Source: Nitrosomonas stercoris
GTDB lineage: Bacteria; Pseudomonadota; Gammaproteobacteria; Burkholderiales; Nitrosomonadaceae
Direction of reading: 5' to 3'
DNA length: 64,000 nucleotides
NCBI GenBank assembly: GCA_006742785.1
Contig: AP019755.1
Span: 1,488,001-1,552,000, forward strand
Shown: piece by piece, positions 15,222-24,849 of the stretch
How the letters are laid out: each line of letters opens with the position of its first letter
Position numbering within the stretch: position 1 is the first letter of the stretch
Notes under the pieces: model-generated
What the model was told of the DNA's origin: nothing
Databases searched by the model: none
The model's input: only the letters and a program-made list of their open reading frames with translations
Position numbers and translations under genes: made by a program

Positions 15222-17441
15222 CTATCCAGCTTGTAATGCTTGGTGTTGTTCTTTACGGCGGTAACTAATCCATGCCGGTAGTAAAACTATGATCAACAGC
15301 ATGATTCCACCGATGATGGGCCATACTACTGGTGTGTTCCACTGATGGCGTTTTTGCTGTCGTAGTTCGGGATCGATTCGATAATATTTGAGTGTGTTAT
15401 AGGCCATTCTGTTCGGTTTCACATTTTGGTACCAGGCATGGTAGAGAGCAAATATTTTAGGATGATAACCCCATAACCAGGGTGCATCTTCTCGCAGAAT
15501 AGCAATCATACGATCAATGATGGCTACCCGTTGCGGACCGTGTTCCATATTTTTCATTTGTTCGAACAAGCGGTTATATTCGGCGTTGTCGTAGTTGGCT
15601 GCGTTTTCACCGCTGTTACCAACTTTGCGTTGCGGCCCATACAATAAAAATAGGAAATTTTCAGGATCGGGATAATCAGCGTTCCATCCCCATTCAAAAA
15701 TCTGTGCATTGCCCTTGCGTATTTTATCCTGAAAACGGTTATAGTCTGTGCTGCGTACGATTAGCTGAATGTTAAGTTTCTTGAATTGCATCCGCATCCA
15801 ATCCAGCATGGAGCGATCATCAGCGCCGCGCGCGGTCACATCGTAATACAGCACCAGTGGTTTGCCGGTTTTACGGTTAATACCTTTAGGGTAGCCTGCT
15901 TCGGCAAGTAATGCTTGTGCCACTTGAATGGGTTTGCGTTGTGCTTCTCCGTTGTGCCACTCGTAAACGATTGGATTGATACCTGCTTTTCCTTCGTGAT
16001 AGCCCTCGATACCAGGTGGAATAAGGCCCTGTGCAGCAATGCCTCGGCCATTGGCAAAAATGGTCAGAAATTCTTCATAATTGACCGCGATAGAGATTGC
16101 CTGCCGTAGCTTGCGGGCAGCCGCTTGACCTTCGGGAGTGTTGCCGCCTCCCACGACAGGATCGAGCATATTGAATCCCATGTAATAGGTTGAAGGGGCA
16201 ACTTCGGTACCGAGGCGGATACCTTGTGCTTCCATTTCTTCTGTGATAGTGGCTTCTCCTTGCCCTGTGATTTGCACCGCCTGATCGAAACTATCGGAGG
16301 CAATGCCTGACGCATCATAATAACCTTGTAAAAATTTGTTCCAATACGGGATGCTTTCTCTTTCACGGCTATAGACAATTTTGTCAATAAAAGGTAATGG
16401 CTTGCCTGCGTCTTGTAATAAGCCGTTGGCGATATCTTCTGGCATGCCTTCGTTGGGATAATATTCACCTTTGAAATTCGGGTTGCGTTCCAGCACCATG
16501 ATCTGATTGGGATTGTTTTCAGTCAGCATGTAGGGGCCAGTTCCGACTGGGTACCAATCGAGGGTGAAATTCTTTTCAGCCATGCCAGGCTGTGAGAAAA
16601 AATGATCTGCTTCCCATGGCACTGGTGCGAAAAAAGCCATGGTCAGCCAATAAATAAACTGTGGATATTTGCCTTTGATACGGATCCGATAAGTGTGATC
16701 ATCTACATGTTCAACACCCGACAAAGGAAAGTTACGTAAATCCAGGAAATGATTCGTATCGTGATTTTTATTGTATTCGCTTAATGTGTCTGCGTATTCG
16801 CGCAATCCCACAATATAATCAGCCATTAGGCCAAAAATGGGGGAGTGCAGGCGAGGATGAGCCAAACGTTTGATTTGATAGATAAAGTCGTCGGCCACTA
16901 ATTCACGTGTTCCGGTATGCTCAAAATCGCTTATTTTTTGATGCGCCTGGATCGCTTGTGGAGTGAGGGTGTGATAACGCAGTGTTCCATTGTCATCTTT
17001 AGCAAATGCTGGGTGAGGCTGGTAAAGGATATCAGGCCGAATGGTGATTTCGTAAACAGAATAAGCAATATGCGCTTCTTCGGTATCAGTGGGTAATTCT
17101 GTGCCGTTATTGTCGAAATAACTGACCGTTGGCATCTTGCTGGCAGTTTGTGGGATCAGCTCTAAAGGCCGTTTCAGAAAATGATACTGTAGGGGAGGTT
17201 GGTAAATTTGGGCAGTAAACTGAATTTCGTTCGAGCTGTATGATTGCACTGGATCTAAATGTTTGGGGCGTTCTGCAAAAGCATTGTAAAGAATATTTTT
17301 ATCAGCCTCGCCAGCAGGATAAGGATTATTCCAGATATCCGAGCAACCGGATATCAATAGTAATGATATGAGACAGAGTATCAGCAAGCCGATAGAGCGA
17401 ATTTTGTTGTGATGTATTTTAGGATCGAAATGTATCAGCAT
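15222..17441 (-). CDS. extracellular solute-binding protein family 5, lipoprotein with C-terminal membrane segment
   Basis: 739 residues, longer than usual for SBP_bac_5 (about 500-620). The N-terminal hydrophobic segment ends in a lipobox with Cys33 (LLLISGC). The peptide-binding family motif follows: NAFAERPKHLDPVQSYSSNE. Typical conserved parts are LDWYPVGTGPYMLTENNPN and WGWNADYPDPENFLFLLYG. Near the C-terminus is a membrane helix (WPIIGGIMLLIIVLLPAWI, about 705-723) with a basic tail, so the protein may be held at both ends in the inner membrane. It leads the operon with the OppB-like permease. It probably binds peptides; the exact ligand is unknown. Confidence 0.87.
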   Translation of the reverse strand: MLIHFDPKIHHNKIRSIGLLILCLISLLLISGCSDIWNNPYPAGEADKNILYNAFAERPKHLDPVQSYSSNEIQFTAQIYQPPLQYHFLKRPLELIPQTASKMPTVSYFDNNGTELPTDTEEAHIAYSVYEITIRPDILYQPHPAFAKDDNGTLRYHTLTPQAIQAHQKISDFEHTGTRELVADDFIYQIKRLAHPRLHSPIFGLMADYIVGLREYADTLSEYNKNHDTNHFLDLRNFPLSGVEHVDDHTYRIRIKGKYPQFIYWLTMAFFAPVPWEADHFFSQPGMAEKNFTLDWYPVGTGPYMLTENNPNQIMVLERNPNFKGEYYPNEGMPEDIANGLLQDAGKPLPFIDKIVYSRERESIPYWNKFLQGYYDASGIASDSFDQAVQITGQGEATITEEMEAQGIRLGTEVAPSTYYMGFNMLDPVVGGGNTPEGQAAARKLRQAISIAVNYEEFLTIFANGRGIAAQGLIPPGIEGYHEGKAGINPIVYEWHNGEAQRKPIQVAQALLAEAGYPKGINRKTGKPLVLYYDVTARGADDRSMLDWMRMQFKKLNIQLIVRSTDYNRFQDKIRKGNAQIFEWGWNADYPDPENFLFLLYGPQRKVGNSGENAANYDNAEYNRLFEQMKNMEHGPQRVAIIDRMIAILREDAPWLWGYHPKIFALYHAWYQNVKPNRMAYNTLKYYRIDPELRQQKRHQWNTPVVWPIIGGIMLLIIVLLPAWISYRRKEQHQALQAG

Positions 17442-17760
17442 TATTTCGTTTTTTATGTTGTATAAGGAGCAAATGAAATTTGAATCGTATTGTGCCTATA
17501 GAAAGATTCGAAGCAGCATTGCAAATATGAGAAAATGCTTGTTTTAGAACCTGTTTATTTCACTGAAGAGCACATTACGACGTTAGATAAAATACGATCC
17601 AAAATGAGTACATGCTTTGAGCATTTCGTTTCCCCCTCAATTTTGCTGGTGCCGTTTCTCTTGATTAAAAATTTAAACAAGTTCTTAGATGTCAGATTAG
17701 CTTGAGAGTAATCTGGCATATCCAAACTTTAACGTAAATAAATATACTAAATACATAATT
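17442..17760. other. divergent intergenic region with a MITE-like insert
   Basis: About 320 bases between the divergent binding-protein and truncated haemoglobin genes. No gene is visible. It holds a 138-bp terminal-inverted-repeat element (listed separately). The remaining A+T-rich flanks must carry both promoters. Confidence 0.5.
17547..17684. mobile_element. MITE-like element, 138 bp, with TTA target duplication
   Basis: The ends are inverted: left GAACCTGTTTA (17547-17557) and, read inward from the right, GAACTTGTTTA (17684-17674). TTA flanks both sides (17544-17546 and 17685-17687). The first nine bases GAACCTGTT match the end of the IS1031-like element at 5207, and the TNA target agrees. 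It has no coding capacity and would need a transposase in trans. The inside shows no similarity to the IS by eye. Confidence 0.6.
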
Positions 17761-18189
17761 ATGACACGTCCTATTCCTGAGCCTAGTCCCGATCTCTATA
17801 CCGAAGAAGAAATTTCCCAACTTGTACATGAATTTTATGCCAAGGCGAGAAAAGATGCTGCACTAGGCCCAATTTTTGAAGAACATGTGATTGATTGGGA
17901 TGCACATTTTGACCAAATGATTGATTTTTGGTCGGCCCAATTGCGTGGAACCAGTCGTTTCCGCGGCGCACCTATGCCTAAACACGCCGCTTTGCCTGAT
18001 TTGAATGCAGCGCTCTTTAGGCGCTGGTTGGAGCTATTCAGAGAAACCACGCAAGAATTGGGCAATATGCAACTTAAGCAGCATGCAGATACCGTTGCAG
18101 AATTTATTGCTGGCCGATTGTGGATGGGTTATCAGATGAGCAATGTGCCTGAGCAGGAGCCCGTTGGTTTGAATACGGTAGAAGTGTAA
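17761..18189 (+). CDS. group III truncated haemoglobin
   Basis: A 142-residue 2-over-2 globin (COG2346, group III/trHbP). Recognised parts are FYAKARKDAALGPIFEEHV, the helix with HFDQMIDFWSAQLRGTSRFRG, the His-containing MPKHAALPDL (His is the likely proximal haem ligand) and the C-terminal AEFIAGRLWMGYQMSN. The family binds O2 or NO. In a nitrifier that produces NO, a detoxifying or redox role is reasonable but is inference. It stands alone before ribF with a 114-base gap, with the MITE in its upstream region about 76 bases from the start. Confidence 0.85.
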   Translation: MTRPIPEPSPDLYTEEEISQLVHEFYAKARKDAALGPIFEEHVIDWDAHFDQMIDFWSAQLRGTSRFRGAPMPKHAALPDLNAALFRRWLELFRETTQELGNMQLKQHADTVAEFIAGRLWMGYQMSNVPEQEPVGLNTVEV

Positions 18190-18303
18190 AGTTTGATTCA
18201 AATTGGCAAAGAAAGTGGTTGTGACAAAGGCTGATTATTACAATTACAATTGGATGATCCGATCTGGTTGTAGTGCACTTCAGCCAATTGATGTGCCGTT
18301 GCT

Positions 18304-19281
18304 ATGCAAATAACCAGACGAACAATCCCTGGTGAACAAGCACCAGTTGCTTTGACGATAGGTAATTTTGACGGGGTGCATCTTGGACATCAAGCCATGA
18401 TTGCTCGATTAAAGCGTGCTGCACATCGTTTGGGAGTGGGTGCCTGTGTCATGACGTTTGAGCCTCATCCACGAGAGGTGTTAACGCCTGATCGTGCGCC
18501 AGCTCGGTTAACGGGTTTGCGTGAAAAATTGGCACAGTTAGCACGTTTGGGAGTAGATCGGGCTCAGATTTGTCGTTTTGATCGTGCATTTGCCAATATC
18601 ACTGCAAAATCATTTATTACGCATATTTTGTTGCAGGAAATGGATGTGCGCTGGCTGCTGATAGGAGAGGATTTTCGCTTTGGTGCGCGGCGTTCGGGGA
18701 ATATTGATCTGTTGCGGCAGTATTTTGTCGAGGCAGAAAAAAGAGAATTGGAAATCATGGCGCCAGTTATGCTGGATGATCAGCGAGTTTCAAGCACAGC
18801 AATCCGTCATGCTTTGGCGGATGGTAATTTGGCTTGGGCGGCAGAACTGTTGGGTCGCCCTTTTAGTATCAGTGGTCGAGTAGTAGGTGGATTAAAACTG
18901 GGCAAGAAATTGGGTTTTCCAACAGCAAATATTCATTTAAAAGATCGTTATCCTCTACCCAATGGTATTTTTGTCGTGGAAGCGAACTGGAAAAATGATT
19001 CCGATGTAATACAGAGAGTAAGAGGGGTCGCAAGTTTGGGAGTACGGCCAACAATATTAGAAAGTGCACATCCTGTACTAGAAGCTCATCTGTTTGATTT
19101 TGATGAAGATATTTATGGGAAGCATTTGCAGATCGAGTTTTTGCATTGGCTCAGAGACGAGCAAAAATTTCCGGATATGACAACATTGGTAGCGCAAATA
19201 GAGCAGGATGTCATTGATGCCAAAGCTTATTTTTCTCAAGTAGATGCTGCTGCACATTCAATGGTGTGTCTGGATTGTTAG
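18304..19281 (+). CDS. ribF: bifunctional riboflavin kinase/FAD synthetase
   Basis: RibF phosphorylates riboflavin to FMN and adenylates FMN to FAD. In 325 residues the N-terminal nucleotidyltransferase domain (1-185) carries TIGNFDGVHLGHQAMI and GEDFRFGARRSGN. The C-terminal kinase domain (about 190-310) carries GGLKLGKKLGFPTANIHL and LEAHLFDFDEDIYG. It is followed after nine bases by ileS, the usual ribF-ileS-lspA order in proteobacteria. Confidence 0.95.
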   Translation: MQITRRTIPGEQAPVALTIGNFDGVHLGHQAMIARLKRAAHRLGVGACVMTFEPHPREVLTPDRAPARLTGLREKLAQLARLGVDRAQICRFDRAFANITAKSFITHILLQEMDVRWLLIGEDFRFGARRSGNIDLLRQYFVEAEKRELEIMAPVMLDDQRVSSTAIRHALADGNLAWAAELLGRPFSISGRVVGGLKLGKKLGFPTANIHLKDRYPLPNGIFVVEANWKNDSDVIQRVRGVASLGVRPTILESAHPVLEAHLFDFDEDIYGKHLQIEFLHWLRDEQKFPDMTTLVAQIEQDVIDAKAYFSQVDAAAHSMVCLDC

Positions 19282-19290
19282 ATTGTTAAT

Positions 19291-22101
19291 ATGACCAACG
19301 ATTATAAGAAAACATTAAATTTACTGGATACACCTTTTCCTATGCGTGGCAATTTGGCTCAACGTGAGCCTGTCATGCTTAAAGCCTGGCAAGAAAAAAA
19401 GCTTTATCAAAAAATTCGAGAAGTGAGTCAAGGGCGGCCAAAATTTATTTTGCATGATGGGCCGCCTTATGCAAATGGTGATATTCATATTGGTCATGCG
19501 GTTAATAAAATCCTCAAAGATATTATTGTTAAAAGTAAAACTTTGTCAGGTTTTGATGCGCCCTATGTACCGGGTTGGGATTGTCATGGTTTGCCGATTG
19601 AACATCAAATTGAAAAAAAACATGGCAAACATCTACCGGCAGATGAATTGCGTGCGCGTTGTCGGCTATTTGCACAGCAACAGGTGGATCGACAAAAAGC
19701 AGATTTTATTCGGCTGGGGGTATTAGGCGATTGGGATCAACCTTACCTGACCATGAATTATGCAACTGAAGCTGGCATTATTCGTGCATTGGGAAAGATT
19801 CATCAAAGTGGCTATCTTTATCAGGGACGAAAACCGGTTAATTGGTGTATTGATTGTGGTTCTGCTTTGGCAGAGGCTGAAGTTGAATATGAAGATAAGC
19901 GTTCACCAGCAATTGATGTTGGCTTTGAAGTAGTCAGAAACCAAGATGCACTGCAAGTGCTGGGAACTGCTATGCAGATTCAGATTCCGGTGGAGACGCG
20001 TATTTTAGGAGTGATCTGGACCACAACACCATGGACGCTACCTGCCAATCAGGCGGTGTGTGTACATCCTGAATTTGAATATAGCTTAGTGAATACAGCA
20101 CAAGGTTGGTTATTGCTGGCCACCGAATTGGTGGAGAGTTGTCTGGCTCGCTATCAGCTACAAGGAGAAGTGGTTGCTTCTTGCGTCGGTGCCGCTTTGG
20201 AGGGGTTACCGTTACAACATCCTTTTATTGAGCGTACTGTCAAAGTAATCTGCGGCAAGCATGTCACCTTAGAAGCAGGAACAGGCTTGGTACACACTGC
20301 ACCAGCACATGGGGTGGATGATTATGTGATTGGCCAGCAATATAAATTACCAAGTGAAAGCCCAGTTAAGGGAGATGGCAAGTTTTTAGATCAAACGCCT
20401 TTAGTGGGCGGCATGTTTGTTTGGAAGGCCAATGATGTTGTGATTGAGGCTCTGCGAACAAATGGCAATGTGCTACATGCGGAAAATATTGAGCATAGTT
20501 ATCCTCATTGCTGGCGCCATAAAACACCGATTATTTTCCGTGCGACACCCCAGTGGTTTATTGGCATGCAACAATCCGCTCGTGCACAGGATACCGAACA
20601 ATCATTACGTGAACTGGCATTACAAGCAGTAGATCACACTCAGTTTTATCCAACCTGGGGGAGAGCACGGCTAGAAGCCATGCTTAAAAATCGTCCGGAT
20701 TGGTGTATTTCCCGTCAGCGCAACTGGGGTGTGCCTATGCCCTTTTTTATTCATAAAGATACTCATGCTTTGCATCCTCAAACAACAGCGCTACTTGAAC
20801 AAGTAGCAGAACTTGTTGAACAGCAGGGAATTGAGGCCTGGTTTAATCTGGATCCAGTTGAATTACTGGGAGCAGAGGCACAACATTATTTGAAACTGAC
20901 AGATACCCTGGATGTCTGGTTTGATTCCGGTACCACGCATGAAACCGTGCTCAAAACTAATCCACAATTGAGTTACCCAGCAGACCTTTATCTGGAGGGT
21001 TCGGATCAGCATCGTGGTTGGTTTCAATCTTCATTATTAACCAGTTGCGCGATGAATGGTCAGGCACCTTATGCTGCATTACTAACTCATGGCTTTGTGG
21101 TAGACGGGCAAGGTTACAAGATGAGTAAGTCGAAGGGTAACGTCATTGCACCACAGAAGATTGTTGGCACACTGGGAGCTGATATTTTACGGTTATGGGT
21201 AGCTGCTACTGATTATTCAGGTGAATTATCCATTTCTGATGAAATTCTCAAGCGTACGGTAGAAACCTATCGTCGTATCCGCAACACCTTACGTTTTTTG
21301 TTGGCTAATCTTGCTGATTTTGATCCGGAGATTGACGCATTGCCGTTGCCGCAATGGGTGGAAATTGACCGTTATATGCTAGCTCATACAGAAGCACTAC
21401 AGGTTGAGCTTGCGCAACTCTATGCAGATTATGATTTTCACCAAGTTATTACCCGGCTGCATTACTTTTGCTCTGAGGATTTAGGTGGATTCTATCTAGA
21501 TATTCTCAAAGATAGGTTATATACCACATTGGTGAATGGAAAACCGCGTCGTTCTGCTCAAAATGCGCTCTACCATATTGCACATAGTTTGGCGCGTTTG
21601 TTTGCACCCATTTTGAGCTTTACAGCAGAAGAAGTGTGGCAGCAACTTAGCCAATCAGAAGAAGATAGTATCTTTTTACACGCCTGGCATCATTTTCCAC
21701 AACAAGCAGAAGATGCAACATCCATTTTGTTACAGCGTTGGCAACAATTACGCGAATTACGTGCTCAAGTTCTGAAAAAGTTGGAAGATGCACGTACCCG
21801 TGGTGCGATTGGTTCTTCATTGGCTGCAGTGGTAGAAATTCGTGCTAGTGGAGATAATTATGCATTACTGGCATCACTGGGAGATGAGTTGCGGTTTGTA
21901 TTGATTACTTCTGAAGTGCATTTGCAGCAAGTAGAAAATGTGGCTGAGGAGGCAATTATTGTGACGGCTAGTTCTCATCAAAAATGTGAGCGTTGCTGGC
22001 ATTATCGGCAAGATGTCGGAGCGGTTGTTGAACACCCAACATTGTGTAGCCGCTGCATCAGCAATTTGTCCGAACCTGGCGAACATCGCGATTATGCTTA
22101 G
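19291..22101 (+). CDS. ileS: isoleucyl-tRNA synthetase
   Basis: Charges tRNA-Ile. It is 936 residues, normal for bacterial IleS type 1. The HIGH motif is in [11 protein letters not shown] near residues 64-67, and KMSKS is in [11 protein letters not shown] near 610. The editing domain (about 200-400) includes [17 protein letters not shown] and the Asp region [17 protein letters not shown]. At the C-terminus the zinc ribbon [10 protein letters not shown] ... CSRC, common in bacterial IleS, is present. It lies between ribF and lspA. Confidence 0.97.
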   Translation: MTNDYKKTLNLLDTPFPMRGNLAQREPVMLKAWQEKKLYQKIREVSQGRPKFILHDGPPYANGDIHIGHAVNKILKDIIVKSKTLSGFDAPYVPGWDCHGLPIEHQIEKKHGKHLPADELRARCRLFAQQQVDRQKADFIRLGVLGDWDQPYLTMNYATEAGIIRALGKIHQSGYLYQGRKPVNWCIDCGSALAEAEVEYEDKRSPAIDVGFEVVRNQDALQVLGTAMQIQIPVETRILGVIWTTTPWTLPANQAVCVHPEFEYSLVNTAQGWLLLATELVESCLARYQLQGEVVASCVGAALEGLPLQHPFIERTVKVICGKHVTLEAGTGLVHTAPAHGVDDYVIGQQYKLPSESPVKGDGKFLDQTPLVGGMFVWKANDVVIEALRTNGNVLHAENIEHSYPHCWRHKTPIIFRATPQWFIGMQQSARAQDTEQSLRELALQAVDHTQFYPTWGRARLEAMLKNRPDWCISRQRNWGVPMPFFIHKDTHALHPQTTALLEQVAELVEQQGIEAWFNLDPVELLGAEAQHYLKLTDTLDVWFDSGTTHETVLKTNPQLSYPADLYLEGSDQHRGWFQSSLLTSCAMNGQAPYAALLTHGFVVDGQGYKMSKSKGNVIAPQKIVGTLGADILRLWVAATDYSGELSISDEILKRTVETYRRIRNTLRFLLANLADFDPEIDALPLPQWVEIDRYMLAHTEALQVELAQLYADYDFHQVITRLHYFCSEDLGGFYLDILKDRLYTTLVNGKPRRSAQNALYHIAHSLARLFAPILSFTAEEVWQQLSQSEEDSIFLHAWHHFPQQAEDATSILLQRWQQLRELRAQVLKKLEDARTRGAIGSSLAAVVEIRASGDNYALLASLGDELRFVLITSEVHLQQVENVAEEAIIVTASSHQKCERCWHYRQDVGAVVEHPTLCSRCISNLSEPGEHRDYA

Positions 22102-22134
22102 CGCTTAGGTTTGGGAGAATTATAAAGGTACATA

Positions 22135-22632
22135 ATGAAACTGTATTTCAGCCTAAGTTTAGCGATTATTGTCTTGTTGTTGGATCTTCTGACCAAACGC
22201 TGGGTTGAACTCAGCTTGTCGTATGGAGAGCGCGTAGCAGTGACAGATTTTTTTAATCTTGTACTTACTTATAATGCAGGGGCTGCTTTTAGTTTTTTAA
22301 GCGATGCTTCTGGTTGGCAGCGCTGGTTTTTGAGTGCAATTGCTTTGTTTGTTTCAGTTTTTATTGTTTATTTGTTATACAAACATACTACCAATCGTTT
22401 ATTTTGTGTCGCGTTGAGTCTGATTTTAGGCGGCGCATTGGGCAATCTTTGGGATCGTATTGCGCTGGGACATGTTGTTGATTTTCTGGATTTTCATATT
22501 GCAGGCTATCATTGGCCAGCGTTTAATCTGGCTGATTCCGTGATTGTGTGTGGTGCCTTCTTACTGATATTAGATAGTATTCGCAACGGACAGCCTGGCT
22601 CTCAGTCAGAAGATAAGGATCCATCTGCATAG
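22135..22632 (+). CDS. lspA: lipoprotein signal peptidase (SPase II)
   Basis: Cleaves the signal peptide of prolipoproteins in the inner membrane. It has 165 residues and four hydrophobic segments. The family motifs NAGAAFSFLSDASGWQ, GGALGNLWDRI, HVVDFLDF and FNLADSVIVCG are all present; the catalytic Asp pair is in the last two. It starts 33 bases after ileS. Lipoproteins in the window that it would process include LptE, the DUF3750 protein and the binding protein at 15.2-17.4 kb. Confidence 0.96.
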   Translation: MKLYFSLSLAIIVLLLDLLTKRWVELSLSYGERVAVTDFFNLVLTYNAGAAFSFLSDASGWQRWFLSAIALFVSVFIVYLLYKHTTNRLFCVALSLILGGALGNLWDRIALGHVVDFLDFHIAGYHWPAFNLADSVIVCGAFLLILDSIRNGQPGSQSEDKDPSA

Positions 22633-22676
22633 AAGAGAAAGTTGGATTTTTATAGAGTGGCGATATTGAGTAACGA

Positions 22677-22706
22677 ATTGCCTATGCTTTACCACGAATA
22701 GGCAAT
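22677..22706. terminator. hairpin between convergent lspA and ubiE
   Basis: A perfect 9-base stem, ATTGCCTAT with ATAGGCAAT (22677-22685 and 22698-22706), around a 12-base loop. It ends two bases before the ubiE stop codon. There is no strong U run on either side, so termination may need Rho or be weak. The convergent position fits a shared terminator. Confidence 0.5.
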
Positions 22707-22708
22707 CA

Positions 22709-23440
22709 TCAAAATTTGTAGCCACGATGTAATGCGACGACACCTGCTGTCAGGTTGAAATATTCGACATGTTCAAAACCAACCGTTTGCATCAATTGTT
22801 TTAATTCTTCCTGAGAAGGATGCATACGAATGGATTCCGCCAGATAGCGATAACTGGCGTCGTCGCGTGCGATAATTTTTCCCATGATAGGGAGTGCCTT
22901 GAAGGAATAGGTGTCGTATAAAGGTTGCAAGGGTTTCCAGATTTTGGAAAATTCCAGTACGATTAGTGTGCCGCCTGGTGCAAGTACCCGCAACATTTCA
23001 CCCAAGGCGGCATCTTTATGTGTCATATTGCGTAAGCCAAATGCGACACATACACGGTCAAAGTAATTATCCGGATAAGGAAGTTTCTCGGCATCGCATT
23101 GAGCAACGGGTACGCTTTTGCCATCATTTAACATGCGATCGCGCCCAATTGATAGCATTGAATTGTTGATATCCGTCAACCAAACTTCTCCGCTATCACC
23201 TACTTTTTCTCGGAATAGGGCAGTTAGATCAGCAGTACCCCCAGCGATATCTAACACTTTGTCGCCTTTTTTGACACCACTGACATCAATTGCAAATTTT
23301 TTCCATACACGATGCAAGCCCATTGACATGAGATCGTTCATCAGATTGTAGCGAGCTGCGACAGAGTGGAAAACATCTGCTACCTTGCGTGCTTTTTCTG
23401 TTTCTGAAACTGTTTTGAAACCGAAGTGTGTCGTGTTCAT
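22709..23440 (-). CDS. ubiE: demethylmenaquinone/ubiquinone C-methyltransferase
   Basis: UbiE adds the C-methyl group to demethoxyubiquinol (and demethylmenaquinol) with SAM. It has 243 residues, with the family start [20 protein letters not shown] and [18 protein letters not shown]. The SAM motif is [14 protein letters not shown], and the signature [20 protein letters not shown] is present. The ending [11 protein letters not shown] is characteristic. It is followed downstream by lspA in the opposite direction and preceded by a DUF971 gene 50 bases upstream. Confidence 0.96.
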   Translation of the reverse strand: MNTTHFGFKTVSETEKARKVADVFHSVAARYNLMNDLMSMGLHRVWKKFAIDVSGVKKGDKVLDIAGGTADLTALFREKVGDSGEVWLTDINNSMLSIGRDRMLNDGKSVPVAQCDAEKLPYPDNYFDRVCVAFGLRNMTHKDAALGEMLRVLAPGGTLIVLEFSKIWKPLQPLYDTYSFKALPIMGKIIARDDASYRYLAESIRMHPSQEELKQLMQTVGFEHVEYFNLTAGVVALHRGYKF

Positions 23441-23490
23441 GGTTATACAAAAATTTCCAAATAGCTAATTAAAATTTTATTGTGGTTCAC

Positions 23491-23865
23491 TCATGGTTCG
23501 CGGCTGGCACCCGATTTTTCAAGACGTTGCAAATAATCTTGCCACATGGTTTCTTGATGCAGTCCGTATTCATAAAGTAAATCCCAGGAATATAAACCGG
23601 TGTTATGGCCGTCAGAAAAATCTAATCTAACTGCGTAGCGTCCTACTGGTTCGATATGGGTAATGGTTACATTTTTTTTACCAGTTTGTAAAACTGCTTG
23701 TTCTGGTTCGTGGCCGCGGACTTCTGCTGAAGGGGAATAAACACGCAGAAATTCACAAGGGAAACGGAATGCTTTACCGTCATTAAAAGTAACAGCTAAT
23801 ACACCGGATTTACGATGCAGCTTGAGTTCAGTAGGAATAGGAGAATGTGGATTTAAGCCAGCCAT
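23491..23865 (-). CDS. DUF971 (GBBH-like N-terminal) protein
   Basis: A 124-residue protein with the DUF971 core: PTELKLHRKSGVLAVTFNDG, FRFPCEFLRVYSPSAEVRGH, then VTITHIEPVGRYAVRLDFSDGH and TGLYSWDLLYEYG. DUF971 stands alone in many proteobacteria next to ubiE or in iron-sulfur scaffold contexts. It resembles the N-terminal part of gamma-butyrobetaine hydroxylase, but its function is not settled. Here it directly precedes ubiE and may share its transcript. Cytosolic, no signal peptide. Confidence 0.85.
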   Translation of the reverse strand: MAGLNPHSPIPTELKLHRKSGVLAVTFNDGKAFRFPCEFLRVYSPSAEVRGHEPEQAVLQTGKKNVTITHIEPVGRYAVRLDFSDGHNTGLYSWDLLYEYGLHQETMWQDYLQRLEKSGASREP

Positions 23866-23890
23866 AAGTAATCAGAAATTATATTCCGGT

Positions 23891-24820
23891 TCATGGTACG
23901 ACTTCTTCCTTGGGTTTACGTATTTTGACCAAATCTTCACGCTTGGCGCCCAATAACAGCAGAGTCGGGCTGGCAATCATGATGGAGGAATAAATACCGA
24001 ATAAGATGCCAATGGTTAACGCCAGGGCGAAATTGTGTAATGCCTCACCACCGAATAAAAACATGGAAACTACTACCAGTTGTGTACTTCCGTGTGTAAT
24101 GATAGTACGTGACATGGTTTCGGTAATTGCATTATTGATAACGTGTTCTGTAGTTGCTTTGCGTAGTTTGCGAAAGTTTTCCCGAATTCGGTCGGAGATA
24201 ACGACTGATTCATTCACCGAATATCCCAACACGGCCAAGACAGCTGCTAGTACAGTTAAGTCAAATTCCCATTGAAAGAAGGAAAAACAACCTAGAATGG
24301 TGAGTACGTCATGCAGGTTGGCGATAATGCAGGAAACACCAAATTTCCATTCGAAGCGAAAAGCTAGATAAGCAACGATACCCATCGCAACAAACAGGAG
24401 TGCCAAGAGACCATTTTCCAGTAGTTCATCGCCTACTTGTGGCCCGACAAATTCAATTCGCCGCATTTCGACCGACGGATCATCTGCCTTAAGTGCAGCA
24501 ATAACAGTCTCCGACAAGTCTCCACCCGCATGCTCTTCTTTTACTGGCAATCTGATCATGACATCCCGCGATGTACCAAAATTTTGTACGATGGCATCCG
24601 GCATGCCAATATCGGCTAGTACTTGGCGAGTTTTATTCAGGTCAGCAGGTTGCTGATAGCTGATCTCCATCACGGTACCACCAGTAAAATCCACCGCGAG
24701 ATTGAGCCCTTTTGTCGCGAGAAAATAAACTGATGAAATGGTAATAATGATCGAAAGAGTAAAAGAAAATAACCGATAGCGAGTAAAAGGTATATCGTTC
24801 TCGAATCTGAAAAAATCCAT
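23891..24820 (-). CDS. secF: protein translocase subunit SecF
   Basis: SecF works with SecD to pull exported proteins across the inner membrane using proton motive force. It has 309 residues: N-terminal membrane helix (SFTLSIIITISSVYFLATKG), periplasmic domain with GLNLAVDFTGGTVMEISYQQ, then five membrane helices including VLAVLGYSVNESVVISDRIRENFR and the Arg/Thr-rich TMSRTIITHGSTQLVV. It starts 30 bases after secD. Last gene of the queA-tgt-yajC-secD-secF cluster. Confidence 0.96.
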   Translation of the reverse strand: MDFFRFENDIPFTRYRLFSFTLSIIITISSVYFLATKGLNLAVDFTGGTVMEISYQQPADLNKTRQVLADIGMPDAIVQNFGTSRDVMIRLPVKEEHAGGDLSETVIAALKADDPSVEMRRIEFVGPQVGDELLENGLLALLFVAMGIVAYLAFRFEWKFGVSCIIANLHDVLTILGCFSFFQWEFDLTVLAAVLAVLGYSVNESVVISDRIRENFRKLRKATTEHVINNAITETMSRTIITHGSTQLVVVSMFLFGGEALHNFALALTIGILFGIYSSIMIASPTLLLLGAKREDLVKIRKPKEEVVP

Positions 24821-24849
24821 AGTTATCCAGTTGCTGTGAGGTAAATATC

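Noticed and set aside
17442-17760. tRNA or small RNA gene in the binding protein-haemoglobin gap
   Set aside because: No cloverleaf arms found by eye; the inverted repeats are better explained by a MITE with TTA duplication.
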